DNA from: Cryptomeria japonica | Taxonomy: Eukaryota; Streptophyta; Pinopsida; Cupressales; Cupressaceae | Reading direction: 5' to 3' | Assembly (NCBI RefSeq): GCF_030272615.1 | Contig: NC_081415.1 | Coordinates: forward strand, 371,607,809-371,671,808 | DNA: 64,000 bases | In this document: piece after piece, positions 45,162 through 56,983 of the stretch | Layout: each line of letters starts with the position of its first letter | Numbering within the stretch: position 1 is the first letter of the stretch | Made by a program: the position numbers and the translations under genes | Notes under the pieces: model-generated | Seen by the model: only the letters and a program-made list of their open reading frames with translations | What the model was told of the DNA's origin: nothing | Database searches by the model: none

Positions 45162-45954
45162 ATGGCCAATTCTTCATGCCACCTTGCGTCAAACCTGAAA
45201 GGAAACATAATTTGAATCAAGACACTGAATTGAAAATGATATTCCACAAATTTCATACCTCTTAAAACTATTTCAAATCTAGAAATAAGCTTTGAAATTC
45301 TGGAAATTGTTTGAAAATCAGACATTTCTGGGAATGATGTTCTTTCTTAGATCTGGAAATGTCTAATTTATGGCTTCAAATCTACCCAGGATTGGTATGT
45401 TCTGCATTATTTTCCTCTCCCAACTGATATCCTCTTGCAGTTCTGTTCTCCAAGGTCTTTTCCTTAATGAATACTTGATTGGATTTTGAACTCCTTGCTG
45501 GGAATGATGATCGAATTGAACCTTGTTTGCTGTAGGTCAAAATTCGCCTTCTCCTTGATATTCCAGACTTGACGATTGCTGATTGAAGGAGGAAGTTCGC
45601 TGCTGATCTGTTTAAGGAAATTGCTGTGACTTGAAGAAGGCACAAGTTTGCTGCGTTTTGATTGATCCAAATCGCTGATTTTGAAGGGCAAATTCGCCGA
45701 ATGCTGCTAAGCTTGGCTTAGTGCTTGAATGGAATCACTGTCGCTATCCAGTCTGATCAAAATTGCAGCACACGAGCTAATTCGCTTTGTCAATGTATGT
45801 TGTTCAAACACAATGATCAACATTGCACTTATAATCGATTGAGGGGGTGCGCTTTTTCATGTCAAGGCCGACTTTGCCTTGAAATTTTGAATTAAAACTT
45901 CTACTTTCCTTGGTGGGCTCCCCCCCCATGTGTTAGTGCTAAAACATGACTTCT

Positions 45955-46575
45955 CCAACGTGTATTTTGGTCAGGCAAGGTGAATGTTTGCGGTTTGAGG
46001 GGGGCAAAGGAAATGTTGAGTGGAGGGTCACGCTTTTGGAAGGGCAAAGGAAATGCTTATGTTTTGGAAGAGCATTGACGACACTTCATAACTTGATTCG
46101 AATTGCTCCCTTCACTTGCCTTGGATCAATCTTTTGAATAGCCTTTTAGAAGCGCTCAAGCATGGTTGGGATTCTTACCAAGCAAAGGAAATGCATGAGG
46201 GAAGGTCACTGTTTTGGGAGGGCAAAGGAAATTCGCTGATTTGAGGGGTCAAATGAAATTCGTGCTTTTGGGTGATCAAAGGAAGTTCGCGCTTTTGCAT
46301 GGGCAAAGGAAGTGCGAAGGTCAATGTTAGAAGAAGCATGGCCAGCGATTCATTACTTGTTGATTGACTTGTTACTCCATTCGCTCCTTTTGTTTGCCAT
46401 GGATCAGACTTTTGATAACATCTTAGCAACATTCTAGCAAGGTTGTGATCATCTTCAAGCAAACAAAATGTAAGTTGAAAGTTTGCTGATTTTGGGGAGC
46501 ACAGGAAGTTCGCTGATTTGCGACCCCACAGGAAGTTTGCTGATTTTTTGGAGCAAAGGAAGTTCGCCTCAAAAT
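45955..46575 (-). repeat. ~35-bp repeat array in U3 of unit C, with higher-order repeat
   Basis: On the plus strand a phrase of the form GGGCAAAGGAA(A/G)TTCGC-n-ATTTTG(G)GG recurs about eleven times in two clusters (45955-46310 and 46470-46575). A longer unit of roughly 265 bp, containing a TTTGCCATGGATCA-type line, is also duplicated. The array sits in the same part of the LTR as the arrays in A and B but has a different sequence. Confidence 0.75.
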
Positions 46576-46954
46576 GACAATTTTGCTAACTCAATCATTT
46601 TTCCCTAAGCCCTTTTCATGATTACTCGGACTCTAGCCTATCCTTCCTCCCAAGCATTTACCCTCTTTAGAACAATTTGCCTTAGCCAAATTTTAGCATG
46701 TCATCTCTGAGTCTGCAAGTAAATGATGGTCAAATGGAATGATCATCATGAAATCATTCATTTCATAAGCCTTGAGAACTAGCTGACGTCAACCACCCCC
46801 CACAAAGGGAGAGAACCTGATTACTTCCTGGAAATCTAAGATACTATACCTCCTCAAGCACAAGGTTAATAGCTAAAGACACTACAACTAACCTAGAAAG
46901 CAGAAAAAAGTTGGGGTCCCCATTTGCAATGGGGCGATGTGTGAAATGGTCACA

Positions 46955-49026
46955 ACAGGCAGCACCAATCCTATTTGACCGCATGCTTATTTTTGGTTAC
47001 CCTTCCCATCATACCATAGAAACTCTCTTATCTTCTTTGGATCTCATTTATCTGGTAGCTGCAAACCAACCACACTGAGGAGTAGTATAAGCTGTAGGAG
47101 GATAGAATTTTTTGACAAACTTGAAATCTGTTTGGCAGAGAAAGTTATCTTTTTTCCCTTTTATCCATTCGCACATTTCTTTCAAACAGGGTTTCACAAC
47201 AAAGGCTATACCCACGCATCTGATTTGCTTGCTAGGGCGACCCCACTGAAAGTCATACTTAGTAAACCAGTTTGGAGGGTTATTTTCCCAACTTAGCATA
47301 ATGGATTTCACGATATATATCTTTGCACCAGAGGCCACACAAAAGAGATTTAGTTTCTGCATAAGATTATTAAAGTTTCTTTATTCAAAATTTGAGAAAA
47401 AGAGCAATATCATATGCAAACTGAATATTTAAGAGGTCCTCTCCATTGGGAAGGGATAAGCCTTTAATCTTAGGATCCATGGTTGAATCCCTTTAGAAGT
47501 AGTAAATAGCAACAAAGGCAATTACAAATAAGGTAGGAGCAATAGGACATCCCTGCCTTATTGACCTTTGCAAGATGAATTGTTCAGACAAGGAGCCATT
47601 AAAATCCACTTGGGCAACATCATTCAATAATGTGTTGACCATTTGACAAAAGCCCTTTGGAAATCCAAATGCTTCAAGGGTCATCAAGGGAAAAGACCAT
47701 TCCACTCTGTCATAGGCTTTTTCAAAATCAAGCAAGATCATACAAATATTTTGGTTGGAGACTTTTCCCCATTCCATTGCCTCCCAAATAGTTAGTAGAT
47801 TTTCTATTATATATCTCTACCTTTGATAAATCATGTTTGGGTGCTGCTAATAAAGTAAGGAAGGATGTCAATCAGTCTGATGGCTAAGAGTTTAGCAAGG
47901 ATTTTGTAAGAGACATTGAGCAATGATGTCAATCAGCCTCTTTAGGTAGCAGTTTGATTATACCTTTACTAATGCTGCTACCTGGATATCCTTTGCCTAT
48001 GGCTTCACTACAAACTTAAGCAAGTCTTCACTAATCCAGTTTATATTCTTTTTATAGAATTCAACTGGCAATCCATCATCTCCAGGAGATTTGTCATTGT
48101 CTAATTTCAAAATACCATTCACATTTTCTTCCTTAGTCACCCTCTTATCTACCATTTCAGGTTCTTCCATAGAGTTTTTCTTTGGAATTAAGTTTTTACA
48201 GTACATTCTGGCATTGTGCCCCTGTAGGTTGCCCCCTTCAGAGGTGAAAAGTTCTTTGTAGAACTTATAAAATTGAGTTTTCACCTCTTCAGAGTCACTT
48301 AAAAGAATATTATCAGTCCATATATTTCCCACTTTTTCTTTGAGTCGTCTAAAGAAGAATTTAGATCCTTTATCTCCATTACACAGTGAATTCATTTTTG
48401 CTCTTAGATTAAGCCTTGAGTTTTCCTAGTTTGAATATTCCTTAGTGAAGTTTTAGTATAAACAAGCTCTTCTTTTAGTTCCATATTCCTGGGTTGATTC
48501 TGTAGTCTAAAATGACTAGCTTCTCATTGAGTTCATTCTCACTTTTCCTATTGTCTAATGCTTTTTTCTTGCGAATAGTCTGAAATATGATAGTCCAGCT
48601 TTTAACATTTTTATTCCATCTATCAATAGCTGTCTGCCTTTAAGCATCCATCTGTTTATTTCTCTTAAAGGGTAAATATTGCCTCATTGTAGTCTTCATC
48701 CCTTAACAGGTTAGTATTATGCAGGTATTTTTCATTTTTCCTACTCTCTAGAGGCCTTTTCTCAGTTATAAGGATACTCACATTGACAGCATGGTGATCT
48801 GATAAGGAGTACGGATATTCTTTTACTCTACCATCATCATCAGTCTGGTCAAAACTAATGGAATCTCTATTTGCATAGAACCTATCTAGTCTACAGAAGA
48901 TCCTTTTATTCCCTTTTTGGGAGTTGCTCCAAGTATACCATTTGTGCTTGTTATCTTTCTTAGATCCTTCAAGAGAATCAAAAAGTTTGAGTTTATTCTT
49001 CATTCTAAACCAGAAGTATTTCTCAT
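46955..49026 (-). mobile_element. LINE fragment 1: endonuclease and reverse transcriptase
   Basis: This is the 5' part of an old L1-type ORF2 on the minus strand. At 49003-48665 the end of the endonuclease domain is readable, with YTWSNSQKGNKRIFCRLDRF and the conserved SDHHAV. At 48395-47997 comes the start of reverse transcriptase (NDKSPGDDGLPVEFYKK), and at 47777-47493 the palm (LLDFEKAYDRVEW, RQGCPIAP). Residues after it (ASGAKIYIVKS, FQWGRPSKQIRC) run to 47048. Frameshifts and stops separate the pieces. The N-terminal endonuclease is missing and a CT/TA microsatellite starts at once, so the copy is 5'-truncated. It continues at 43424-43309 and 36407-35549, beyond units C and B. Confidence 0.88.
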
Positions 49027-49029
49027 TAC

Positions 49030-49072
<43 letters not shown>
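49027..49072. repeat. (CT)n-(TA)n microsatellite
   Basis: About 24 bp of CT repeats are followed by about 22 bp of TA repeats directly at the 5' end of the truncated LINE. Confidence 0.95.
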
Positions 49073-49074
<2 letters not shown>

Positions 49075-49079
49075 AGTCT

Positions 49080-51161
49080 AACATCAAGCTTTCATTCTGT
49101 GTGTTGTCCACTGTTCTTGCTGTCGATTGATCATTTGCTGAGCCATATGTGCAAGTAGAAGACAAGTCAAGCACATACAAAGGAGGCAGATCTGTTTTAA
49201 GCATGCTTGACTGATTAAAATGGCAGGAGTAATGAACAGGTATCCTAGGGCAGACATGTCTTTTGTCTTAAAACAAAGTGATGTTCATGTATTTAAAGAC
49301 TGAAACTTGTCATTCTTTGCTCTTTCCATCTGCTGAGAAGTATCCAACAGCAAAAAATGTGTTATGAGATAAATTAAAAGTCTTGAATAACAAAGATGAC
49401 ATATATAGGTGCCTAGATGCATTCATTCAGGTCTTTTGGTGGCAAACATAGAGGAAATGAGTGGTTGGGGTAGGTTATTACAAACTTCAACTGTCATAAC
49501 TTGTGTGAAAGCATGTGTCAGCTGGTCAAATGATGTTTTAAGTGAGTGTGTGAGAGGTGTTGCCCCTTGACCCTGCCCTGTATTACGATAGGGAGCATGA
49601 GAGAGGTGCTGCCCCTTGACCCCTTTGGGGGCACTGCCCCCACACCCCCATGAGGAGCACTACTACTCAGAGCACTGTCCCCATAGCACTCTTAGGAGCA
49701 CTACACCTCAGGACATTGTGCTTAAACCCCCATCGGAGGAATTGCCCCTTGACCATACTAGGAATTGCCACCCTAGATCCCTGCACTCATTTTTATATTC
49801 TCTATATCTGTATGCTATTAAAATGACTTGAAATAAAAAAATATTAGGTTTTTCTCTTCTTCTCTTTAACATTTTTTTAGTTTTTTGACAATACATTTAT
49901 TCTTTCCCCATTTTTTTTCCAATTTTTTGAACTTTTTTTATACCTTTGGTTTGTTGATTTTTTCCCCAAAAGATTTTTGCTGCTATGGTTTGAATGCTTG
50001 GGTGTGATTATGGACAGTTTAATTGGTATAATGACTGAAATAGGTGCCCGGGCTGATCAAAAGTAGTGGTTTGAGTGGCAAGTACTGGTTAAAGAGGTGC
50101 CTGAAGAAACATAAGTGACAAATGTTCATGATATAGGTGCATGAGGTTAAAAAACACACTCATTTAAATGGTATGCGTGCTAAATAGGTGCACATAGGAG
50201 CAGAAAACAAACCTTTTGAATGGTGATTAAAGTGTCTTGGTACACTTAGAGGAGGAATATGATGTTTGAAGTGGTAACAGAAATAAAAAAGGATGCCTAG
50301 AGGTAATTTCAAGTGGAAAAAAGTGGTCTAAGGGCGCACCTGGGCAGTGAACATGATTTTGAGTGGCAACATTGTAAAAGGCACTTGGGGCTTAAATAAT
50401 GGTTTTAAGGGCACCTAAGTGGCATGTATGGTCGAAATAGCCGCCTATATTTAGAAGACATCCTTTAAGTGGCATAAGAAACAAAAACAGATGCTTTGCG
50501 GTCATCTTCAGTTGCATATACTAGTGTTTGGTGCATGGTTTGGAAACTCCGTGAGTACTCTCCGAGTTGCCAAGTACTCTCTACTTTTTGCTCTGAGTTT
50601 TTACAAGTTTAACTTGCGAGTTGTTATATACACAAGATAAACATGGGTAATAATCAAAGTTGCATGGACATGGATACGGTATTGGATACGGATACGGCCA
50701 TTTTTTAAGACCCCCAATATGGATACGGCTGGGTATTTCATTCATAAAAAAGTAATATAGACACATAATTGCTACATAAATAATGATAAGTTGATTTAAC
50801 ATTTTACAATATGCAAAAATAGTAGAGTTGCATTAGAAGATAACCCAAAAAATGGGTCACTCAAATAGAAAAACATTTCATTTGTCTTTCTCATTGGGTG
50901 TAGGTTTTGTTTATACCAATTTTTTTTTTTTTAAATGCATGAATGAAGTTTTATAAAACTGAATTTAGGAAGATTTCCGTAAATTTTATAAAAAATCAAA
51001 TCACATAGTATCTAGCATGATTGGAAGTCAAGGTTTTTTGGGCATTTGTGGGTACATTATTCAATGTGTATCCAGGCTGTATAGGATACGTATTTGTTTC
51101 GGATATGGGAACGGATACGGGGATACGCGTTCCCAGGGAGGGACAAAGGAGTTTCCGGCTA
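49080..51161. other. No gene seen
   Basis: I see no coding domain. At 49555-49760 a run of phrases around GCCCCTTGACC and GGGGGCACTGCCCCC is locally GC-rich. At 50670-51120 the word GGATACGG recurs on the plus strand, a pattern seen in various plant repeats but not enough to classify this one. Confidence 0.5.
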
Positions 51162-51661
51162 NNNNNNNNNNNNNNNNNNNNNNNNNNNNNNNNNNNNNNN
51201 NNNNNNNNNNNNNNNNNNNNNNNNNNNNNNNNNNNNNNNNNNNNNNNNNNNNNNNNNNNNNNNNNNNNNNNNNNNNNNNNNNNNNNNNNNNNNNNNNNNN
51301 NNNNNNNNNNNNNNNNNNNNNNNNNNNNNNNNNNNNNNNNNNNNNNNNNNNNNNNNNNNNNNNNNNNNNNNNNNNNNNNNNNNNNNNNNNNNNNNNNNNN
51401 NNNNNNNNNNNNNNNNNNNNNNNNNNNNNNNNNNNNNNNNNNNNNNNNNNNNNNNNNNNNNNNNNNNNNNNNNNNNNNNNNNNNNNNNNNNNNNNNNNNN
51501 NNNNNNNNNNNNNNNNNNNNNNNNNNNNNNNNNNNNNNNNNNNNNNNNNNNNNNNNNNNNNNNNNNNNNNNNNNNNNNNNNNNNNNNNNNNNNNNNNNNN
51601 NNNNNNNNNNNNNNNNNNNNNNNNNNNNNNNNNNNNNNNNNNNNNNNNNNNNNNNNNNNNN
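51162..51661. other. Assembly gap, 500 N
   Basis: Exactly 500 N. The sequence resumes in the last residues of a Ty3/gypsy RT-RNase H, so the gap replaces pol sequence. Open frames through it are artefacts. Confidence 0.99.
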
Positions 51662-53565
51662 TTCTAAGTGAGTTTGATATTCAGTACACAAAACAATGAG
51701 CTATCAAAGGACAAGTAATTGCAGATCAACTGGAAGAAGCACCACTACCAGACCAACAACCACTACAGGTGCAATTTCCAGACATGGATGTACTCACTAT
51801 CACACCCAAGCAATGGACCCTATACTTTGATGGATCCTATACACAACATGAATCGGGTGCTGACATCCTGTTCGTCAATCCAAAGGGGCACACAATTCCA
51901 AGATCTTATAGAGTAATGTTTCCATGCACCAACAACATTGTTGAATATGAAGCCCTAGTAATAGGAATTAAGGTAGTCGTAGAATGGCGAATCACAGAAT
52001 TGAAAGTTTATGGGGATTCTCAATTAGTTATCAATCAGATCAACGATGACTATCAGACAAAGGATGATAAACTAATATCTTACAAGAGAATGATGGATGA
52101 CTTCAAAAAATACTTTATACACATCGCCTTTGAGCAGATTTCAAGATTGGACAACATAGTTGTCGATGCAATGGTCACTATCGCTTCACTGATGCAAATT
52201 CCAGATAAACAGAGTTGTTATGAGTTCCTGGTAGACCAATTGTTTTCCCCAACCTATGACAATTCCGCATCCCAATTCGTCCTTGCCCTAACTGGTTCGG
52301 ATTCACCTCTGTACAAGAAGATCTATGATTATCTCAAAAATAATACTCTCCCACCCAACCTATCTCGCAACCAAAAATGTAGCTTCATCCGAAAAGCTGC
52401 CCGCTATACCTTAATCATTGATGTACTTTACCATTGAGGTCTAGATGGTACTCTTCTTTGATGCCTCGATCGTAAGGAATCTGACTCTTCCTTACATGAG
52501 CTTCACAAAGGTATTTATAGTATGCAATCAAGTGATCCTACTCTTGCCAAGAAACTTCTGAGAATGGGATATTACTGGCCGATGGTGGAAAGAGAGTCCT
52601 ATCAATTTGCTAAGAAATGTCTTAAATGTCAAATTCATGGTAACCTCATACATGCACCAACACAGGAGTTGCAATTGTTCACCACATCTTTGCTTTTCTA
52701 TCAATGGGGACTTGATCTGGTAGGGAAAATTGATCCCTCCTCTTCAAATGGGCATAAGTTCATTATCACCACCATGAAGTGTTTCACCGAGTGGATTGAA
52801 GCAGTCCCGATGACCACCATAACTAGAAAACAGATCTCATCATTCATCCTCAATTTTCTCATTTGCAGATATGGCATTCCCAATTCTATCATCATAGATA
52901 ACAGATGTCCTTTCAAGAATCAAGATGTGCGAGATCTATTTGAACAATTCAAAATCCAACATCGCTTCTCTACACCATACTACTTGTAGGGGAATGGCCA
53001 AGCAGAAGCGTCAAACAAAACAATCCTAAAAATCCTCAAGAAAATAGTAATTGATGTTGGCAAGGATTGGCATGTGCAACTCAATCCGACACTTTAGGCC
53101 TACAGGACTAGTATCAGGACACCTACAAGGGCGACGCCATATTCATTGGTGTATGGTTCAGAGGCAATTCTACCTCTTGAGGTAGAAATCCCATCTCTTT
53201 GAGTATCTTTGAAGGGCCTCATACCAGATGAGGAATATCAAATAAATAGGTTGCAGGAACTAGAACTTCTGGATGAAAAATGACAACATGCCCATAATCA
53301 TCTCAAGACATATCAGAAATGAATGTGCAGAAGCTATAATCACAAAGTCATCCCAAGGGATTTCAAAGTCAGTGATCTCATCCTAAAGAAAATCCCAGAA
53401 ATCAGCAAGATCGAGATAAGAAGGGGAAATTTGAACCTAATTGGTTAGGACCTTTTGTCATCATATCAGCCTACGGATCAGGAGCATATCAGTAGTAAAC
53501 TTCAAAAGGGGACATGCTCAACGAAAAAACAACATCCATCTAAAGAACTTCTACACTTGAGTCGT
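51662..53565 (+). pseudogene. Tat-lineage Ty3/gypsy pol: second RNase H and integrase
   Basis: One frame can be followed from the gap for over 1.6 kb. It opens with the end of the RT-linked RNase H (SEFDIQYTKQ, then GQVIADQLEEAP). It continues with a second, archaeal-type RNase H (51769-52437) having D in LYFDGSY, E in NIVEYEAL, D in VYGDSQL and a final D in NIVVDAM. Next come the integrase zinc region (LHELHKG, CLKCQIHG) and the catalytic core (WGLDLVGKIDPSS, D in SIIIDNRCPF, E in GQAEASNK). The extra RNase H is diagnostic of the Tat group. Stops interrupt it at 51697, 52435, 52459, 52987, 53095, 53200, 53281 and 53320: six TGA, two TAG, no TAA. The copy is dead; RT, protease and gag are missing. 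Confidence 0.9.
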
Positions 53566-54532
53566 CCAATGCACAGATCAAGCAAAAAAGCAAAAAAAAA
53601 TTAAAAAATCAAAAAATTACAAAAATAATAAAAAGCAATTCAAAAGGTGCAATAAAAACAAGTGGTGAAAACCTAGCAAATAGGCATCATTTGTGAGAGA
53701 ACAACTCCTCTATATATTAGTACTCACATCATATATTTGATCCATCTGATCTAAGCTAATAGCCATTGCAGAACACTTATGCAAGCAACATTATCCCGGA
53801 TATACTTAGCGTAGTCACTGTCCTTGACTATCTAAACAGTTATCCATATCATATCCCACCATGGCTTGGTGATCAACGAATATATCGACATTAAAAAATA
53901 TGTGTAACTGGGGGAAACATTCATCTCACTTTAGCATTCAGACAAAAAACAAGGATCACAGCATACTAGGGAACCAATGTCAAAACTGCTCATCGAGCTA
54001 GAAAACCGGATCATTATCCAATTGCAACTTCAACACACACACAATGGATGATTTTTGTGAATTATGATGTCTTTACATTTGGCATGAGTTTTTGACTATT
54101 TGTCTCTTAATTTCTAAATCATTAGATCTTCTGAGTTATTCAAGGATGCACTGAGCTAGAGAAGCAACTATGGAACCTGATATTTTCCTTGGTTTTTTGT
54201 CTATGAGGCGATCATTTGTATGGTGCAAATTTGTCTCGAGACATGATTGGAAACATATCATTGAAGAAATTTTCCACTTTGCACATAAAAATGGTTAACT
54301 CTTGTCTGTTTTATGCAAGCAACACTCAAGTTGCCTTGGTTCAATTATACCTCGACGCTTATAGCATCTTGCAATATCAAACATCCATGTAATTTTTACT
54401 CGAGTCATTATGGTTTAATTATACCATGATACTTGTATTAAATTTTAACATATCAAAAGCTCAATGATCAACGACATAATTAAAGTGATCATTTAGTTGC
54501 ATATCATTATAACCTTGCATTTATTTGCATAT
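53566..54532 (+). mobile_element. Probable 3' non-coding region of the Tat element
   Basis: The sequence follows the integrase end on the same strand and is non-coding. A polypurine-like ACTGGGGGAAAC lies at 53907-53918. The end near 54490 carries a short tandem unit (TTTAGTTGCATATCATTT), which resumes after element D at 62404, so D inserted into this sequence. Confidence 0.5.
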
Positions 54533-54537
54533 CATTT

Positions 54538-55801
54538 TGTAGCGTCCTAAAATTGCGACACTTGCAATTTCGACTGCATTTCGGTCTTCACGATGGCGAC
54601 GCAACACGCAACCTGAATGGAGACCCCGAAACTTGATTACGACACTGAAAACTGCATTTTTCAAGCACCCTGGCCTGAACCTCCTTGCACCCTGCTGTCC
54701 CGGGAGGTGGGACCAGAGCGCCCAGCGCCCTGGTCCTTCAGGACCAGGGCGTCCAGCACCCTGGTCCCCCAGGACCATGGCGCCCAGCGCCCCGGTCCCT
54801 AGGCCTATTTTGGGCCCGGTCTCCTTTGGACTTTGGGTCTTTTTGTTTGCAATTTGGAAAATAAACTTTCCTGGTCGGCCTAAGGTCGGGAAAATCAGTC
54901 TATCAGCCCTAATTGACAAGTATATAAACTACATTTTTCTCTCTCATTTGGCATGAAGAGAATATGTGTACAAAGCATGGAAACTATACTCAAGCATTCA
55001 AGCATTCAAGCATTCAAACATTCAAGCATTCATTCCAAGTCTCCATTCAAGGCTAAGTGTTGCATTCAAGACAAGGATTCAACCATTGAAGAGGAGATCA
55101 CATACTACATACTACAACAACATACAACATCTATACCTTCGCACATAAGGATACAAACATCCTTACAACAAGGTATTAGTACTTGTTTTACATTACAGAC
55201 ATTTACATTTACAGCACTTGCTCATTTCTTGGTTAATTCCAAAACTGGGGTTTGACCTAAAGGCAAACCCCTAATCCCTAACCCCCCAATCGTCTTCGCT
55301 TTTCTGTGTGTAGGTTGCAGGTACGCGGCTGAAATCGAAGATCTGGAATCCTTGTGCAGAGACGAACAGATCCCCCTTCGTTTTGCGGATTTTTCGGAGG
55401 ACCGTGGCGCTCGGGCGCCATCGTCCCGACAACTTTTGCTCAAATTTGCAGGACAGTGCCGTATCGACATTTTACTGCTAATTCCAGGTCCGCAACTTCA
55501 TACTGTATCCCTATCTCAATTTATAAGCGAATCTTTGTCACTTTCTATGCATTCCTAGCTTAATTCTTCTATCAACATTCTTTACAAAAGAGGGTAGCCT
55601 TGCTGTCATAACCCTTGAAACACATTTAGCATCCAATCTTGCATTGTGTGGGATTGGATCTTGTGGGTTTCAACCCCTCTTTTGAATGTAAAGTCTCTCC
55701 CCTAAGTGAAAACCATCAACCCTAGTGAACCTCCCTTCTCTCTCCTTGGAGTTGGAAGAGGGGAGAGCAACTAGGGTTTGATCGCGATTTTCCGCTTTAC
55801 A
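54538..55801 (+). repeat. 5' LTR of element D
   Basis: It carries GC-rich hairpins at 54726-54751 (arms CGCCCTGGTCC and GGACCAGGGCG, loop TTCA), a TATA box in AGTATATAAACTAC near 54920 and an octamer run of CAAGCATT/TCAAGCAT at about 54990-55035. A further inverted repeat, GGACCGTGGCGC with GCGCCATCGTCC, lies at 55399-55426. Confidence 0.93.
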
Positions 55802-56983
55802 TTTTGGTGAACCCGACGTGAACATCCTTTCTGATTATTCATAGTTAGATCTGAAAATTGGATTCCTTGATTACATTTCCATGTTTGATCTTTTGCAAAA
55901 TTTTAGAGGTTAATTGCATAAAAACCCTAAAATTTCTTTTTAGTAATTGAACTTGTGAAATGTCTAAATGTTAATGCTTGTTTCAGATCTACCCTTCTAT
56001 TACAAATTATCAATTCATATCTATGCTTTAATTTTGAAAATTAAGTGGTTAAGTGTCAAAACCCTAATTTTTGAAACCCTCTTGATTCAACCTTTGTCCG
56101 ACAATTTCACTGATCAAAACATCTCCAAATCAGCTGTAACTTTGGATTCCGCAATAAAATCACAATATCTTTCATCCCTGAAAATTTGGAAAAAATTTGC
56201 GAGGACCGTGTGCACTTCGAGCGCCATCGTCCCCGACATTTTTTCCGAAATTTCGGGAGCTAGATCTTACTGTATTTTCCTACTAAAATCCAGAATTTTG
56301 GCTGATTTTATCAAATCTAACACTTTCAAAATTACAGTCAAAGTTGGTCTTGTGATTGCTTGGATTAAGGCTTCTAATTATTCAAAAATCATTGAAATTG
56401 AAATTTTGTATCAAAATTGTGTTCTTACTGTCGTAAATCTGAAAAGTGTGTTTGCATTCATTTGAAATTTCAGTGCTTTATTCAAATTCTTGCAATTTGT
56501 GACTTTTGAAATTAAATGCTTAATTACAACAACTTTAATTTCCGCTTTCAAAATTGAATTTTGCGTGAAATTGAGTCAATTTTTAAAATTCAAAATTTGT
56601 ATTGCTCTTGACATTCCCTCTAAAATCATAAAATTCAAAATTTCAGTTTCCCTCTCTTTTTCAAAATTCAAATTTTGCATTTTTCGACAATTTTGGTAGG
56701 GTTCAATTTCGAGATTGCAACTTTAATTTGGCCTATCTACAGATCGTAAAATCACTCAATTTTTTCAGATTAGCTTTAAAATCATCATACCTTTCATCCC
56801 TGCAAATTTCGAAAAAAGTTGCAAGGACCGTGTTGCACTCCGAGCGCCACGGTCCCGGACATTTTTTTCCGAAATTTCGGGAGACTGTCGTGATTGCATT
56901 TAACAGCTTAAATCCAGAAGATTGGTTGATTTTATTGAAAATTGCTACCTCTAAATTCAAAATCTTCTCTCTCTTTCTAGTGC
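55802..56983 (+). other. Leader of element D with duplicated hairpin motif
   Basis: The ~1.2-kb leader is non-coding. A ~100-bp segment is present twice, at about 56156-56262 and 56774-56884, each running from a CTTTCATCCCTG line to CCGAAATTTCGGGAG. Each contains GGACCGTG-n-GAGCGCCA-CGTCC-type sequence. In the second copy GGACCGTG (56825-56832) pairs perfectly with CACGGTCC (56848-56855). The same motif is in the LTR at 55399. Confidence 0.75.

Larger units (their letters stand above)
43425..46949 (-). mobile_element. Unit C: 3.5-kb solo LTR-like unit with exact TSD
   Basis: On the minus strand this starts TGTTGTGACC (46949), with the same ~48-bp opening and CCCCAT-type hairpin as A and B. 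It ends CATCAACG (43425), where CA is expected; a single change explains the G. GGCAG flanks it (43420-43424 and 46950-46954), and the LINE frame reads through once a copy is removed. It shares the promoter block and R-U5 with A and B but lacks the ~3.2-kb ORF. It is a related, shorter LTR, and is inserted 111 bp from B in the opposite orientation. Confidence 0.87.
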
